Shown here one piece after another: positions 8,486 through 18,125 of a stretch of DNA of 64,000 bases. This DNA comes from Mesorhizobium sp. GTDB taxonomy: Bacteria > Pseudomonadota > Alphaproteobacteria > Rhizobiales > Rhizobiaceae. Below the pieces are notes generated by a model. That model did no database searches. It worked only from the letters and a program-made list of their open reading frames with translations, and was not told the origin of the DNA. The stretch's first letter is position 1. Each line of letters opens with the position of its first letter. The position numbers and the translations under genes are program-made. The stretch covers positions 124,001-188,000 of the forward strand of contig JAHBYX010000002.1 in assembly GCA_019635735.1 (NCBI GenBank), written 5' to 3'.

Positions 8486-10081
8486 TCACCAGCGGCGTTC
8501 GAAGCGCTTGCGCAGGATCACGGCGATGGCGTTCATGAGGATCAGGAACCCGAGAAGCACCATGATCGCCGCCGACGTCTTCTGCTGGAACGCGGGCTCG
8601 GGGAAATCGGCCCACATGAATATCTGGACCGGAAGAATGGTGGCCGGCTCGGTGAAGCCGCCCGGAATGTCGACGATGAAGGCGACCATGCCGATCATCA
8701 GCAGCGGCGCGGTTTCGCCCAGCGCATGCGCCATGCCCAGGATCGTGCCGGTCATGATGCCGGGCATCGCAAGCGGCAGGACGTGATGGAAGACCATCTG
8801 AACCTTGGAAGCGCCGATGCCCAGCGCGGCCTCGCGGATCGACGGCGGCACCGCCCTCAGCGATGCGCGCCCGGCAATGATGATGATCGGCAGCGTCATC
8901 AGGGCAAGCACCAGGCCGCCGACGACGGGGGCGGATCGCGGCATGCCGAAGAAGTTGAGGAACACCGCGAGACCGAGCAGACCGAAGACGATCGACGGTA
9001 CGGCGGCGAGGTTGTTTATGTTGACCTCGATCAGGCTCGTCAGCCGGTTCTTCGGCGCGAACTCCTCGAGATAGATCGCCGCGGCCACACCGATCGGAAA
9101 GGCCACGGCGATCGTGACGATCAGGGTCAGGAACGAGCCGACGACCGCGCCCCACACGCCGGCGAGTTCCGCCTCGCGGCTGGCGCCCGACGTGAAGAAG
9201 ATTGTGTTCCAGCCGCTCGTGATCGCTCCGTCGGCTTTCAGCCGATCGAGCCAGACGATCTCCCGGTCGGTGATCTTGCGGCTCGCTTCCGGCGTCGTGA
9301 TCGTCCTCAGCACGGCAGGCGAAGCTGTCGAGACGGACGCGTCGAGCGCCTCGTAGACGGTGCCCTTGGCCATGTTGCCCGGACCGACTTCGGTCAGCTT
9401 GACCGTTCCGCCGCCGACATCCAGCAGAAGCGATGCTGCACCGCTGGTGAGGCGCAGAACGCCGCCCTCGGCCTCGATCGCGCCCACGCTACGGGCAAGA
9501 CGCGCAATCGCATCGTCGGAGAAGGTCACGCCGACGTCGCCGCTCGCGGCGGACACCGTCACGCCGGGCAGCTGCTGCGGAGCGGCGCTCTCGGCGAGCA
9601 GCCCTTTGAAATAGAGATCCGCGAAATCGTCGAGCGGCACCTGGACGTCCACCGTCTTGCCGGCAAGCGAGGCGTCGTTCTCGATCTGCTGGCGGAGGAT
9701 GACCCCCGACCCGGTGGAGACGATGCCGCGCAGAAGGCGGCGTTCCTGACGGCCGGTCACGTCCGGGAATTTCGCGCCGAGCGCATCGTTGACGACGCCG
9801 GCATAGTCGAACCCCGCCCGGGCGGCGGGATCGGCCGGGACCGCCGAGAGATTGACCGGCAGGGTAATCGAATTGATCCGGAACGCCGGAAGACCCTGCG
9901 TCACGATCGTCGAAAGCAGCAGCAACAGGAAGAGCGCGGCGAGGCCGATAGCGCCCGCGCCCAGCCACCTGAAGCGCATTTCCGCGCCGTAGCGTGATTT
10001 CAGCCTGCTCTTGGCGGCGGCGTCCGTATGAATGCTCGGCGTGCGGCCGGGAGGCAGCGGAGCGGCAGTGATATCAGTCAT
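8486..10081 (-). CDS. pstA: PstA, phosphate ABC transporter permease (long form)
   Basis: A permease of about 531 residues. The first membrane helix (LGAGAIGLAALFLLLLLSTI) is near residue 40. A soluble insert of roughly 250 residues follows before the standard permease core starting near VWGAVVGSFLTLIVTI, with the EAA-type loop REAALGIGASKVQMV. Classical PstA is about 280-300 residues, so this is the long form seen in alphaproteobacteria. The start at 10081 overlaps the end of pstC by 8 bases, indicating translational coupling. Confidence 0.92.
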   Translation of the reverse strand: MTDITAAPLPPGRTPSIHTDAAAKSRLKSRYGAEMRFRWLGAGAIGLAALFLLLLLSTIVTQGLPAFRINSITLPVNLSAVPADPAARAGFDYAGVVNDALGAKFPDVTGRQERRLLRGIVSTGSGVILRQQIENDASLAGKTVDVQVPLDDFADLYFKGLLAESAAPQQLPGVTVSAASGDVGVTFSDDAIARLARSVGAIEAEGGVLRLTSGAASLLLDVGGGTVKLTEVGPGNMAKGTVYEALDASVSTASPAVLRTITTPEASRKITDREIVWLDRLKADGAITSGWNTIFFTSGASREAELAGVWGAVVGSFLTLIVTIAVAFPIGVAAAIYLEEFAPKNRLTSLIEVNINNLAAVPSIVFGLLGLAVFLNFFGMPRSAPVVGGLVLALMTLPIIIIAGRASLRAVPPSIREAALGIGASKVQMVFHHVLPLAMPGIMTGTILGMAHALGETAPLLMIGMVAFIVDIPGGFTEPATILPVQIFMWADFPEPAFQQKTSAAIMVLLGFLILMNAIAVILRKRFERRW

Positions 10082-11462
10082 ACTGTTCCCGATACTTCTT
10101 GACCACGCGAAGCGCGATGACGTTGAGGGCAAGCGTCGCGCAGAACAGCACGAGACCGAGCGCAAAGGCCGCGCGGGTCTTGGCACTGTCGAATTCCTGG
10201 TCGCCGACCAGAAGGGTCGCGATCTGCACCGTGATGGTGGTGACTGCCTCTAGCGGATTGACGGTCAGGTTGGCAGCCAGGCCCGCGGCCATGACGACGA
10301 TCATCGTCTCGCCGATCGCCCGGCTGACGGCGAGCAGCATGGCCGAGACGATACCCGGAAGCGCTGCCGGAAGGACGACCTTGCGGATGGTCTCCGATTT
10401 CGTGGCCCCCAGCCCCGCCGACCCGTCGCGCAGCGATTGCGGCACCGCGTTGATCACGTCGTCCGACAGCGACGAGACGAAGGGAATGATCATGATCCCC
10501 ATCACCACGCCCGCCGCAAGCGCCGATTCCGATGCGACGCCGAGCCCCAGCGCCTGACCGAGGTCGCGGAAGAAGGGGGCAACCGTCAGCGCGGCGAAGA
10601 AGCCGTATACCACGGTCGGAATGCCCGCGAGAATTTCGAGCACCGGCTTTGCCACGGCCCGCACGCTCTTGCTTGCGTAGTCGGACAGGTAGATCGCCGA
10701 CATCAGGCCGACAGGCGCGGCCACCAGCATCGCGATGAAGGTGATCAGCAGTGTCCCGACGAACAGGGGGACGGCGCCGAAAATATCCTCGTTGACCTCG
10801 CCGGCAGCGGTTCCCGCTCCCGTGAAGGCGCTCTGGGGCGACCAGTGCAGGCCGAACAGGAACTTGAAGAAGGGAATCTCGCTGAAGAAGAGAAGCGATT
10901 CGAAAATCAGCGACAGCACGATGCCGATCGTGGTCAGCACCGCGACGATCGAGCAGGCGATGAGGAAAACCCGCACGACCCGCTCGACGACATGTCGCGC
11001 GCGGAAACGCTCGGAGACGTTGCGGTAGGAATAGAGAAAGCCGCCGAAGGCGAGGAGCGCGCAGACCGCGCTGATGATCGTAAGGCTGGTCGTATGCAGC
11101 GACCGGTAGGCAGCCGCGGCGGCCTCCTTTGTCGCATCCGTGAACCCGACCAGGCCGCCGAACGCGATCGCCTTGGCGTCGCGGATGAAGGCTTCGACCT
11201 GCGGAACACCCTGCCCCGCGAGTTCGCTGGCAAAGCGCGATTTTATGATCGAGGTCTCGATGCCGGGCGACCCCAGCCCCCAGATCACGAGAGCGAAAAG
11301 CGCCGGCAAGGTGGCGAACAGGGCGACATAGGTCCCGTGTTGCGACGGCAGGGAATGCAGCTTGCGTACTTCGCCGCCGACCACCTGGAACGCCTTGCCG
11401 CGTCCGGCGAGGTATCCCGCGATACCGACCGCGGCGAGCAGAAGCAGAATGTAGAAGACCAT
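10074..11462 (-). CDS. pstC: PstC, phosphate ABC transporter permease (long form)
   Basis: A 462-residue inner-membrane permease. N-terminal helices and a periplasmic stretch come first (residues ~1-200), then the binding-protein-dependent permease core with VGLMSAIYLSDYA, AGIPTVVYGFFAAL and the cytoplasmic coupling loop DGSAGLGATKSETIRKV. It pairs with PstA to form the phosphate channel. A strong GC hairpin separates it from pstS upstream, so it is probably made in lower amounts than PstS. Like PstA it is longer than the E. coli version. Confidence 0.93.
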   Translation of the reverse strand: MVFYILLLLAAVGIAGYLAGRGKAFQVVGGEVRKLHSLPSQHGTYVALFATLPALFALVIWGLGSPGIETSIIKSRFASELAGQGVPQVEAFIRDAKAIAFGGLVGFTDATKEAAAAAYRSLHTTSLTIISAVCALLAFGGFLYSYRNVSERFRARHVVERVVRVFLIACSIVAVLTTIGIVLSLIFESLLFFSEIPFFKFLFGLHWSPQSAFTGAGTAAGEVNEDIFGAVPLFVGTLLITFIAMLVAAPVGLMSAIYLSDYASKSVRAVAKPVLEILAGIPTVVYGFFAALTVAPFFRDLGQALGLGVASESALAAGVVMGIMIIPFVSSLSDDVINAVPQSLRDGSAGLGATKSETIRKVVLPAALPGIVSAMLLAVSRAIGETMIVVMAAGLAANLTVNPLEAVTTITVQIATLLVGDQEFDSAKTRAAFALGLVLFCATLALNVIALRVVKKYREQYD

Positions 11463-11533
11463 GAACCCGTGCCCCCGGATAGTATGGCGCTAGGCGACGC
11501 TCGGCGTCGCGGCCGGGCCATGCGGCAGGGAAA

Positions 11534-11561
11534 CGGCCCGGGCGATTGCGCGCCCGGGCCG
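11534..11561 (-). terminator. GC-rich hairpin between pstS and pstC (attenuator or partial terminator)
   Basis: A perfect inverted repeat, GGCCCGGGCG with CGCCCGGGCC around a 6-base loop plus one extra closing pair, lies 12 bases after the pstS stop. Only a short T-run follows on the minus strand, so full termination is doubtful. It would stabilise pstS mRNA or reduce read-through, giving more binding protein than permease (inference). Confidence 0.6.
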
Positions 11562-11573
11562 GATATTATCCTA

Positions 11574-12578
11574 TCAGGAGCCGAACGGCTTCAGCGCCTT
11601 CGCCTCTTCGGCGACCTTGGCGCGATCCGCGTCCGGCAGCGGGATCAGGCCCTTGTCGGCGAGGTAGCCTTCGGGACCCCAGGCCGCGTCGTTGGTGTAT
11701 TCGGCGATGAACTCGGCCATGCCGGGGATCACGCCGACATGCTCCTTCTTCGCGTAGATGAACAGCGAGCGCGACACGCCGTAGTCGCCCGACGCGATGT
11801 TCTCGAAGGTCGGCTCGACGCCGTCCACCTTGTGGCCCTGCAGCTTGTCGGCGTTCTGGTCGAGGAAGGAGAAGCCGAAGATGCCGAAGGCATTGGTGTT
11901 GGCCTCGAGCTTCTGGACGATCAGGTTGTCGTTCTCGCCGGCTTCGATGAAGGCGCCGTCTTCGCGGATCTCGCCGCAGCCCTTCTCGTTCGCAGCCTTA
12001 ACCTCTTCCTGGCAGGCGGCGTCCATGACGAGTTCCACGAAGGCGTCGCGGGTGCCGGAGGTCGGCGGCGGGCCGAGGACCTCAATCTTCGTGGCAGGCA
12101 GCGAGGCGTCTATGTCGGACCAGTTGACGTAGGGATTCGCGACGACCTTGCCGTCCACAGCGACGTTCTTGGCCAGCGCCTTGAAGATCTGGTCCTTGGT
12201 CAGGTCGACCGCCGCACCAGCCTTCGAATTGGCCAGCACGATGCCGTCGAAGCCGACCTTGATCTCGACCGGGGTGACGCCGCCGGCCTTGCAGGTCTCC
12301 AGTTCCTTCGACTTCATGGCGCGCGAGGCGTTGGTGAAGTCGGGGGTATTCTCGCCGACGCCGGCGCAGAACAGCTTCATGCCGCCGCCCGTGCCGGTCG
12401 ACTCGACAACCGGGGTCTTGAACTGGCCGCCCTGGCCGAGCTTCTCGGCCACCGCGGTGGTAAACGGAAACACGGTCGACGAGCCGACGATCTGGATCTG
12501 GTCGCGCGCCGCGGCGACGCCCATGGAAGCTGCGAGGGCGAGCGATGCCGCCGAAGCCGCTAGGAGGAATTTCTTCAT
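11574..12578 (-). CDS. pstS: PstS, periplasmic phosphate-binding protein
   Basis: A 334-residue solute-binding protein with a clear signal peptide (MKKFLLAASAASLALAASMG). The phosphate-binding loops are visible: IVGSSTVFPFT near the mature N-terminus, ESTGTGGGMKLFC, and PTSGTRDAF. It delivers phosphate to PstC/PstA. It is the first gene of the operon and is preceded about 80 bases upstream by a Pho box, so PhoB should induce it under phosphate shortage. A strong hairpin follows its stop. Confidence 0.95.
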   Translation of the reverse strand: MKKFLLAASAASLALAASMGVAAARDQIQIVGSSTVFPFTTAVAEKLGQGGQFKTPVVESTGTGGGMKLFCAGVGENTPDFTNASRAMKSKELETCKAGGVTPVEIKVGFDGIVLANSKAGAAVDLTKDQIFKALAKNVAVDGKVVANPYVNWSDIDASLPATKIEVLGPPPTSGTRDAFVELVMDAACQEEVKAANEKGCGEIREDGAFIEAGENDNLIVQKLEANTNAFGIFGFSFLDQNADKLQGHKVDGVEPTFENIASGDYGVSRSLFIYAKKEHVGVIPGMAEFIAEYTNDAAWGPEGYLADKGLIPLPDADRAKVAEEAKALKPFGS

Positions 12579-12658
12579 TTTGCCTACTCCCGTTCGGAAT
12601 TCGGATGGAATTCTGTGAGCCGCCTCGAAGGCGACAAGGGGGGCATTAGCGGGGGAAT

Positions 12659-12676
12659 GTTACAGCTGGATGACAG
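12659..12676 (-). promoter_or_regulatory. Pho box upstream of pstS
   Basis: On the minus strand the site reads CTGTCATCCAGCTGTAAC: two direct half-sites, CTGTCAT and CTGTAAC, separated by 4 bases. This matches the PhoB-binding Pho box known from rhizobia (CTGTCAT-N4-CTGTNAC/T). It lies about 81 bases upstream of the pstS start codon. PhoB, encoded at the end of the same operon, is the expected activator. Confidence 0.85.
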
Positions 12677-12793
12677 TTTTATGTAGGGAAAAAATCACCG
12701 CGCCGCCCAGGCTACCGGCGCGTGCGGAGGATGGCCGGCGTGTTCGCGAGCCATCTCCCCGGAATCGTTTGCCAATCGGGGACCGGCCGCCGT

Positions 12794-15700
12794 TCAGCCG
12801 GCGACGCGGCGGGGCGAGGTCTTTTCCATCCAGAGTTCGACTTTGGCGAGAAGCGCGTTGGGGCTGATCGGCTTCGACAGATAATCGTCCATTCCCGCGT
12901 CGATGCAGCGTTCGCGGTCGCCCTTGAGCGCGTGCGCTGTGACACCGACGATCGGCACGTGCCCGCCCTCCAAGGCTTCCCGCTCGCGGATCGCGGCAGT
13001 CGCTTCCAGCCCGTTCATCCCCGGCATCGACACGTCCATCAGGATCATGCGCGGATGCAGCGACGCATATGCCTCGAAGGCCCGCCGGCCATTGTCGACG
13101 ATGTGGAACTTGTAGTCCGTCTCGCCCAGGATCTGCGTGAACACCAGCTGGTTCACCTCGTTGTCCTCGGCGACGAGGATGTCGATGCCATGGGAGGCAT
13201 CGCCCCTGCGGTTCGTCGATGTGATGACCCTCGAGACTTCGGCAGCGGGCGCCGGCGCGGCCGGCTTCTCCGTCCGTGCACTCTGGTCCGCCTCGATGAC
13301 CGGCGGCGCCCGATGACGCTGGATCGTGGTTACGAGCGCATCGAGAAGCGCCGAGGACCGCGCCGGCTTGATGAGATGGGCGTTGATGTCGAGATCGCGG
13401 TAGCTTTTGTTCGACAGAGACTGGTCGACCGACGTGAGCAGGATCAGCGGCGTGTCGGCGAGCGCCGGGTTGGCGCGGATGATCCTCGCCACGTCGGCGC
13501 CCGTCATGCCCGGCATCTGGTAGTCGAGGATCACGCAGTCGACCTTGAGCCCCAGCCGCGACGCTGTCTCGAGCACGAGAAGACCTTCCACCCCGCCATC
13601 GGCCGCGCAGGCGTCGAACGCCCAGGAGTTCATCTGTTCCATCAGGATCGCGCGGTTGACCGGATTGTCGTCGATCACGAGGATGCGCGCGCCGGTGACG
13701 TCGAGCGGCGCATGGCGGCGCGGCTTCTGGTCGGCGGCCACAGGAAGCTCCAGGCTCACCGTAAAGGTGGAGCCCTTGCCCTCGACGCTTTCGACGTCGA
13801 TCCGCCCGTGCATCATGTCGACGAGCCGGGAGGTGATCGCGAGACCGAGGCCGGTGCCTTCGTGACGGCGGGTCGAAGACCCGTCTACCTGGCTGAACTT
13901 CTCGAACACGAGTTGCAGCTTGTCGGCCGGAATGCCGATGCCCGTGTCGGTGACGGCGATCTTCAGTCGGCTGCTGCCGCCGCGCGTCTCGCCGGCCACG
14001 TTGACCAGCACATGGCCCGAATCGGTGAACTTGACCGCATTGCCGACGAGATTGGTGATGATCTGGCGGATCCGGCCGACATCGCCGACGAAGAGCGCCG
14101 GAAGGTCGGGCTGCACGCGGACGATCAGTTCGAGGTCCTTTTCCTTGGCCCGCGTCGACACCAGCGTCGCCACATCCTCGATCGCCTCCGCGAGATTGAA
14201 GGGCGCGGGATCGAGAACGAGCTGTCCGGCGTCTATCTTCGAGAAGTCGAGGATGTCGTTGATGATCGTCAGGAGTGCGTTGCCGGACTTCACGATGATG
14301 TCGGTGAAAGTCCGCTGTTTTGAATCGAGATTCGACTTGGTGAGCAGCTCGGCCATGCCCAGCACGCCGTTCATCGGCGTGCGGATCTCGTGGCTCATGT
14401 TGGCGAGGAATTCAGACTTGGCCCGGTCGGCCAGCACGGCGCGGCGCTGCGCCTCCTCCAGTTCCCGTTCGCGCTGCTTGAGCTCGGTCACGTCGGAACT
14501 GGAACCGATGAGGTGAACCGTGCCGTCGCCCAGTGTCAGCCGGCTCTTGCGCGCAATCAGTTGCCGGCTCGACCCGTCGCGATGCGGAACCGTTTCCTCC
14601 GTCTCGTCGACCTTGCCCGTGGCCAGCACTTCCAGGTCCCGCCGGGCGAATTCCTCCCCGGAACTGCCGAACAGCTCCCGATCGGTGAGACCGGTCGCCT
14701 CTTCCTTGTCGATGCCCGTGAGCGTGCACCAGGCCTTGTTGACGAAGCGGATGGAAAGGTCGTCGTCCTTGACGTAGGCGGCGACCGGCAGTTCGTCGAG
14801 CACGTGACGGAACAGGTCGATTTGCCGCATGTACTCCCGCAGCGCGCCCTCGCGTTCCTTCAGCTCCGTGATGTCGACCCTGACGCCGACAAACGTCCCG
14901 TCGGCGGTGCGCGTATCGAACACCTGATACCATTTGCCGTCGGGATTGAGCCGCTCGCTGACGGAATGGCGCATGTCGTAGCGGCGCGAATAGCCCTCGA
15001 TCCATGCGGCACGGTCGGTATCGTAGAGAGCGTCGAGCTCGGGATCGCCGCTGGTGCGGAAATATCCCGCGTCGTGCGCTGCCTCCAGCGCATCGCGCAG
15101 GTGCTTGCCCGGCTGCATGGCCGACACCAGTGCCGGAAGCGATTCCTGTATCAGCCGGTTGGACAGCACGAATCGATTGTGCCGGTCGTAGATGATGACG
15201 CCGGCCGGCAGCGACTCGATGACGTGCTCCAGGCGCTGGCGGGCTTCTTCCGCGTCGGTCTCCCGGCGCTTCATTTCGGTGATGTCGAAGATCGTGCCCG
15301 CGACGTAGTCGTTGCCGCTGTCGGTCCGGATCCGGTTCTTGCGGACGACCCTCGACCGGCCGATGCCCTGGAACTCGAAGTTCTCCTCCACCTTGTACGG
15401 CTCGCCCGTCCTGAGGACCTGGCGTTCGGTGAGTTCGAATTGGGCGGCTTCCGCGGGGGTGACGAAATGGCCGCCCAGCTTGCCGATCATCTGCGCGGGC
15501 TTCACCCCGAACAGGTTGGCGAAGGCCTCGTTGACGTAGACGAAGCGAAGCTGGGAATCCTTGACGAACAAGGGATCGCGGATGCCGTCGATGACGGCGT
15601 CGGCGAGACGGGTCCGTTCGAGCGCCTCGGCCAGCTCGGCCTCGCGCTGCTTCAGGTCGGAGATGTCGAAATAGGTGACGAGCCGCTTGCCGCCCGACAG

Positions 15701-16117
15701 TTCCGTGACCTCGTAGACCATGGTGCAGCCGTCGGCGCGCCGGAACTCCCTCGGCGCAATGCTGCCCGCCGATATCTCGGCGAGCCGCGAGGCGACATAG
15801 TCTTCCCACTCGCTGTCGGGCACGTCGTAGACGCCGTTGTGCCGGTTGATGTCCATCAGCGCCCGGAACGGGCTGCCGACGCTGACGTCCTGCGGAGTGA
15901 CTTTCCAGATGTCGTAGAAGGCGCGATTGATGACTTCCGCGTTCAGCCCTGCGTCCAGCACCACGACGCCCATGCGCATGGCGTCGACCGTCCGCTGCAG
16001 GTCTTCCAGCAATTCGCTCGTCTCCAGCGTTGCGGCATGGGTACCGGCGCGCGACAGCGCGTCACCGCCCTCCGCCGGCTCGCGGGGCATGTCGTCCGAC
16101 GCCTCGCTCAAGGTCAA
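12794..16117 (-). CDS. PAS-rich hybrid sensor histidine kinase with two receiver domains
   Basis: A 1107-residue signalling protein without obvious transmembrane helices, so probably cytoplasmic. Four PAS-type segments can be made out (about residues 40-160, 170-290, 295-420 and 430-555), each ending in a D[IV](S/T)xLK/MK-like element. The HisKA motif FLANMSHEIRTPMNGVLGM follows near residue 575. ATPase boxes are NAVKFTDSG and DTGIGIP. Two receiver domains follow, with aspartates in CVILDYQMPGMTG and MILMDVSMPGMNG. The ligand is unknown. It lies upstream of pstS where many rhizobia carry phoR; the spacer of more than 200 bases includes the Pho box, so it is probably a separate transcript. Confidence 0.88.
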   Translation of the reverse strand: MTLSEASDDMPREPAEGGDALSRAGTHAATLETSELLEDLQRTVDAMRMGVVVLDAGLNAEVINRAFYDIWKVTPQDVSVGSPFRALMDINRHNGVYDVPDSEWEDYVASRLAEISAGSIAPREFRRADGCTMVYEVTELSGGKRLVTYFDISDLKQREAELAEALERTRLADAVIDGIRDPLFVKDSQLRFVYVNEAFANLFGVKPAQMIGKLGGHFVTPAEAAQFELTERQVLRTGEPYKVEENFEFQGIGRSRVVRKNRIRTDSGNDYVAGTIFDITEMKRRETDAEEARQRLEHVIESLPAGVIIYDRHNRFVLSNRLIQESLPALVSAMQPGKHLRDALEAAHDAGYFRTSGDPELDALYDTDRAAWIEGYSRRYDMRHSVSERLNPDGKWYQVFDTRTADGTFVGVRVDITELKEREGALREYMRQIDLFRHVLDELPVAAYVKDDDLSIRFVNKAWCTLTGIDKEEATGLTDRELFGSSGEEFARRDLEVLATGKVDETEETVPHRDGSSRQLIARKSRLTLGDGTVHLIGSSSDVTELKQRERELEEAQRRAVLADRAKSEFLANMSHEIRTPMNGVLGMAELLTKSNLDSKQRTFTDIIVKSGNALLTIINDILDFSKIDAGQLVLDPAPFNLAEAIEDVATLVSTRAKEKDLELIVRVQPDLPALFVGDVGRIRQIITNLVGNAVKFTDSGHVLVNVAGETRGGSSRLKIAVTDTGIGIPADKLQLVFEKFSQVDGSSTRRHEGTGLGLAITSRLVDMMHGRIDVESVEGKGSTFTVSLELPVAADQKPRRHAPLDVTGARILVIDDNPVNRAILMEQMNSWAFDACAADGGVEGLLVLETASRLGLKVDCVILDYQMPGMTGADVARIIRANPALADTPLILLTSVDQSLSNKSYRDLDINAHLIKPARSSALLDALVTTIQRHRAPPVIEADQSARTEKPAAPAPAAEVSRVITSTNRRGDASHGIDILVAEDNEVNQLVFTQILGETDYKFHIVDNGRRAFEAYASLHPRMILMDVSMPGMNGLEATAAIREREALEGGHVPIVGVTAHALKGDRERCIDAGMDDYLSKPISPNALLAKVELWMEKTSPRRVAG

Positions 16118-16211
16118 ATCCCGTCCTCTCCTGCTCCCCCGTGGTTAACCATAGCCGCCAACGCTTAACGATCCGCTAAGCATGAATCCGGGCAAAAAGA
16201 CCTATGTCCGG

Positions 16212-16865
16212 CTAGGCTAATCCACGGTGAGTTTCGGCGCAGACGCGCAGGATGGTCGTGGCGCCCCGCACGAGATCGTCGCGGGACATCGAGAAGAGAC
16301 GCTGCGCCCGCGCCGCTTCGATCCGGCCGAGCTGCTCGTCCAGGAACGGCACATGAGCGAAGCCCGACATCGCCGGGCCGAAGCGTTCGAGCGTGCCCGA
16401 CCGCGACAGGTAGAATAGATGGTTGCACAGATAGGCGCCGGCATTGGCCGAGCGCTGGACCGGCAGGCCTTCGGCCGCAAGCGCGGCGGCAATGTCCTCC
16501 AGCGGCAGCGCGGACCGCAGCGTCGCGGGGCCGGCACAGATCAGCGCCTTTTCCGGGAGCAGCCCCGCCGCGTCCACCGCGACCATCGAGGATCGGTTGC
16601 GCGCCGTCGATTCGAGCCGGAAGCCGCGCGCGGTGTCGGCGAGACCGAAATGCACTGCAATGTCGGGGCGGAATTCGCGAGCGGACTCGCTGAGGAGCCG
16701 CGGTGCTCGCGCATATTCGACCGGCAGGACCAGCGTTCGCAGCTCGACGTCCTCGCCGAGATCAGGCTGCGCCTGCGCGAGCAGCGCCATCAACACCTCG
16801 GTCGGATTGACCGGCGCGCGCGGGAAAGCCGAGAAACCGGTCGCGAGAATGCGAAGCTGCGTCAT
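16212..16865 (-). CDS. pcp: pyroglutamyl-peptidase I (C15 family)
   Basis: A 217-residue cysteine peptidase that removes N-terminal pyroglutamate. Family features are the opening ILATGFSAFPRAPVNPT, the catalytic cysteine in SANAGAYLCNHLFY, and the histidine in GFAHVPFL. The length fits (about 200-220 residues). The start at 16865 (MTQLRI) is chosen because it gives the canonical N-terminal strand; a longer open frame overlaps the upstream gene. The stop of the sulfotransferase-like gene lies 10 bases before it. Confidence 0.88.
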   Translation of the reverse strand: MTQLRILATGFSAFPRAPVNPTEVLMALLAQAQPDLGEDVELRTLVLPVEYARAPRLLSESAREFRPDIAVHFGLADTARGFRLESTARNRSSMVAVDAAGLLPEKALICAGPATLRSALPLEDIAAALAAEGLPVQRSANAGAYLCNHLFYLSRSGTLERFGPAMSGFAHVPFLDEQLGRIEAARAQRLFSMSRDDLVRGATTILRVCAETHRGLA

Positions 16866-16875
16866 GCCGCTCTGC

Positions 16876-17964
16876 TCATACTTTGTCGTTGAGGTAGCGT
16901 TCGAACATGATGCTGGCGAGACGAGCGGCAATCGCAGCGTTGCGGCGCGAAACGAGATCCGGATCGGCACGACGGCGGGCCGCCTCGCGCGCGACTGCGT
17001 CTTCGGCGTGCTCCAGCGAAACGATCCGCCGCGGCTCAAAATAGTCTTCGGACAGACCGTGCTCCCGGCAGAACGCCCGGTTCGCCTCCCAATAGTGGGT
17101 ATCGGCGAAGTCCCTGAGCACGTTCAGCAACTCGTCCCCCTCGGGCGGTGGCGACAGCGCGGGAATGTCCACGCCTCGTTCGAAGAAGGCGTTGTGTTCA
17201 TGCGGACCCGGAACGGGCAGCCCGAGCCGGATCGCAAGATGCACCGCTTCGATCAGGTCGGCATCGTACTGCGTGTTGATCACCCTATCCGCCGACGCCG
17301 GAAGAGGCGCCGAAGCGTAGCCGCATCGGCGGTAGAAATCGGCGAGCAGAGAGAATTCATAGCCCTCACGGGGGATGAACCCGGCGGATATCTTCACGTC
17401 GAAGGGAGCCAGCAAGCGGGCGATATCCTGGTATCCCGCGTGCCAATCGAGGATGACGTTGTCCGCCAGCTGGCGAGCCGAGACCATGTCCGTCTTCATT
17501 GCCGCGATGAAGTAGGCTTCGAGGCCCGTGAAATGCGCAGGTTCGAGACCCGCCGCCTGCAGGATGCCGCGCACCTCGGCCGACCGCGCGGGGGATCGGA
17601 ACATCCATTGGCTGTAGGCAGACTGGATGAAGCCCGACTGACGTCGCGAGTAGCCGACGACGGTCACTTCATCCACCAGCGGTCGCAGGAAGCGCACGAA
17701 GTTTCGCAAGGCCCGCCGGCGCTGGAACAGAACCTCGTAGCTGAGGACTGCAACCTCTCCTTTGGCGAGGAGGGCGGAGGCGGAGTCGAGGAGCTGCGGC
17801 GGCGCGTCCGGCATGCTCTCGTCCGTGTCGAACTGGCGGATCACCGGTCTGGGCAGTTCGATCGAACATCCGTCGAACAGGGACCCTCGGCGGGCCAGTT
17901 CCGTCTGGATCGACGTGGAGCCGCATTTTCCGGGACCGACATGCACTATGAGAGACTTGGTCAC
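16876..17964 (-). CDS. sulfotransferase-like P-loop protein
   Basis: A 362-residue protein whose N-terminus (LIVHVGPGKCGSTSIQ) matches the PAPS-binding P-loop region found in carbohydrate-type sulfotransferases (HIGxxKTGSTSIQ). Note that KCGSTS replaces the common KTGSTS. VTVVGYSRRQSGFIQSAYSQW corresponds to the 3'-phosphate-binding region (R..R...S.Y) of these enzymes. Substrate unknown. It may be co-transcribed with pcp, but no functional link is evident. Confidence 0.6.
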   Translation of the reverse strand: MTKSLIVHVGPGKCGSTSIQTELARRGSLFDGCSIELPRPVIRQFDTDESMPDAPPQLLDSASALLAKGEVAVLSYEVLFQRRRALRNFVRFLRPLVDEVTVVGYSRRQSGFIQSAYSQWMFRSPARSAEVRGILQAAGLEPAHFTGLEAYFIAAMKTDMVSARQLADNVILDWHAGYQDIARLLAPFDVKISAGFIPREGYEFSLLADFYRRCGYASAPLPASADRVINTQYDADLIEAVHLAIRLGLPVPGPHEHNAFFERGVDIPALSPPPEGDELLNVLRDFADTHYWEANRAFCREHGLSEDYFEPRRIVSLEHAEDAVAREAARRRADPDLVSRRNAAIAARLASIMFERYLNDKV

Positions 17965-18125
17965 GCATCGTCCCCTGCACTTGCGGCACGCCAGTCCGCG
18001 TCGACGCCGATACGCCCGACCGGTCGCAGCACGGCGCTCATTCGGGCTGACCGCGGGTGCCGGCGATGTCGCGTCACGTTCTCACGCCACCGCTTCCGAT
18101 ACTTCGCAGACACCGCCACCATCGT

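Noticed and set aside
10437..12563. 708-residue plus-strand open frame opposite pstC and pstS
   Set aside because: It is antisense to two clear genes and has the charged, repetitive composition of a GC-rich shadow frame.
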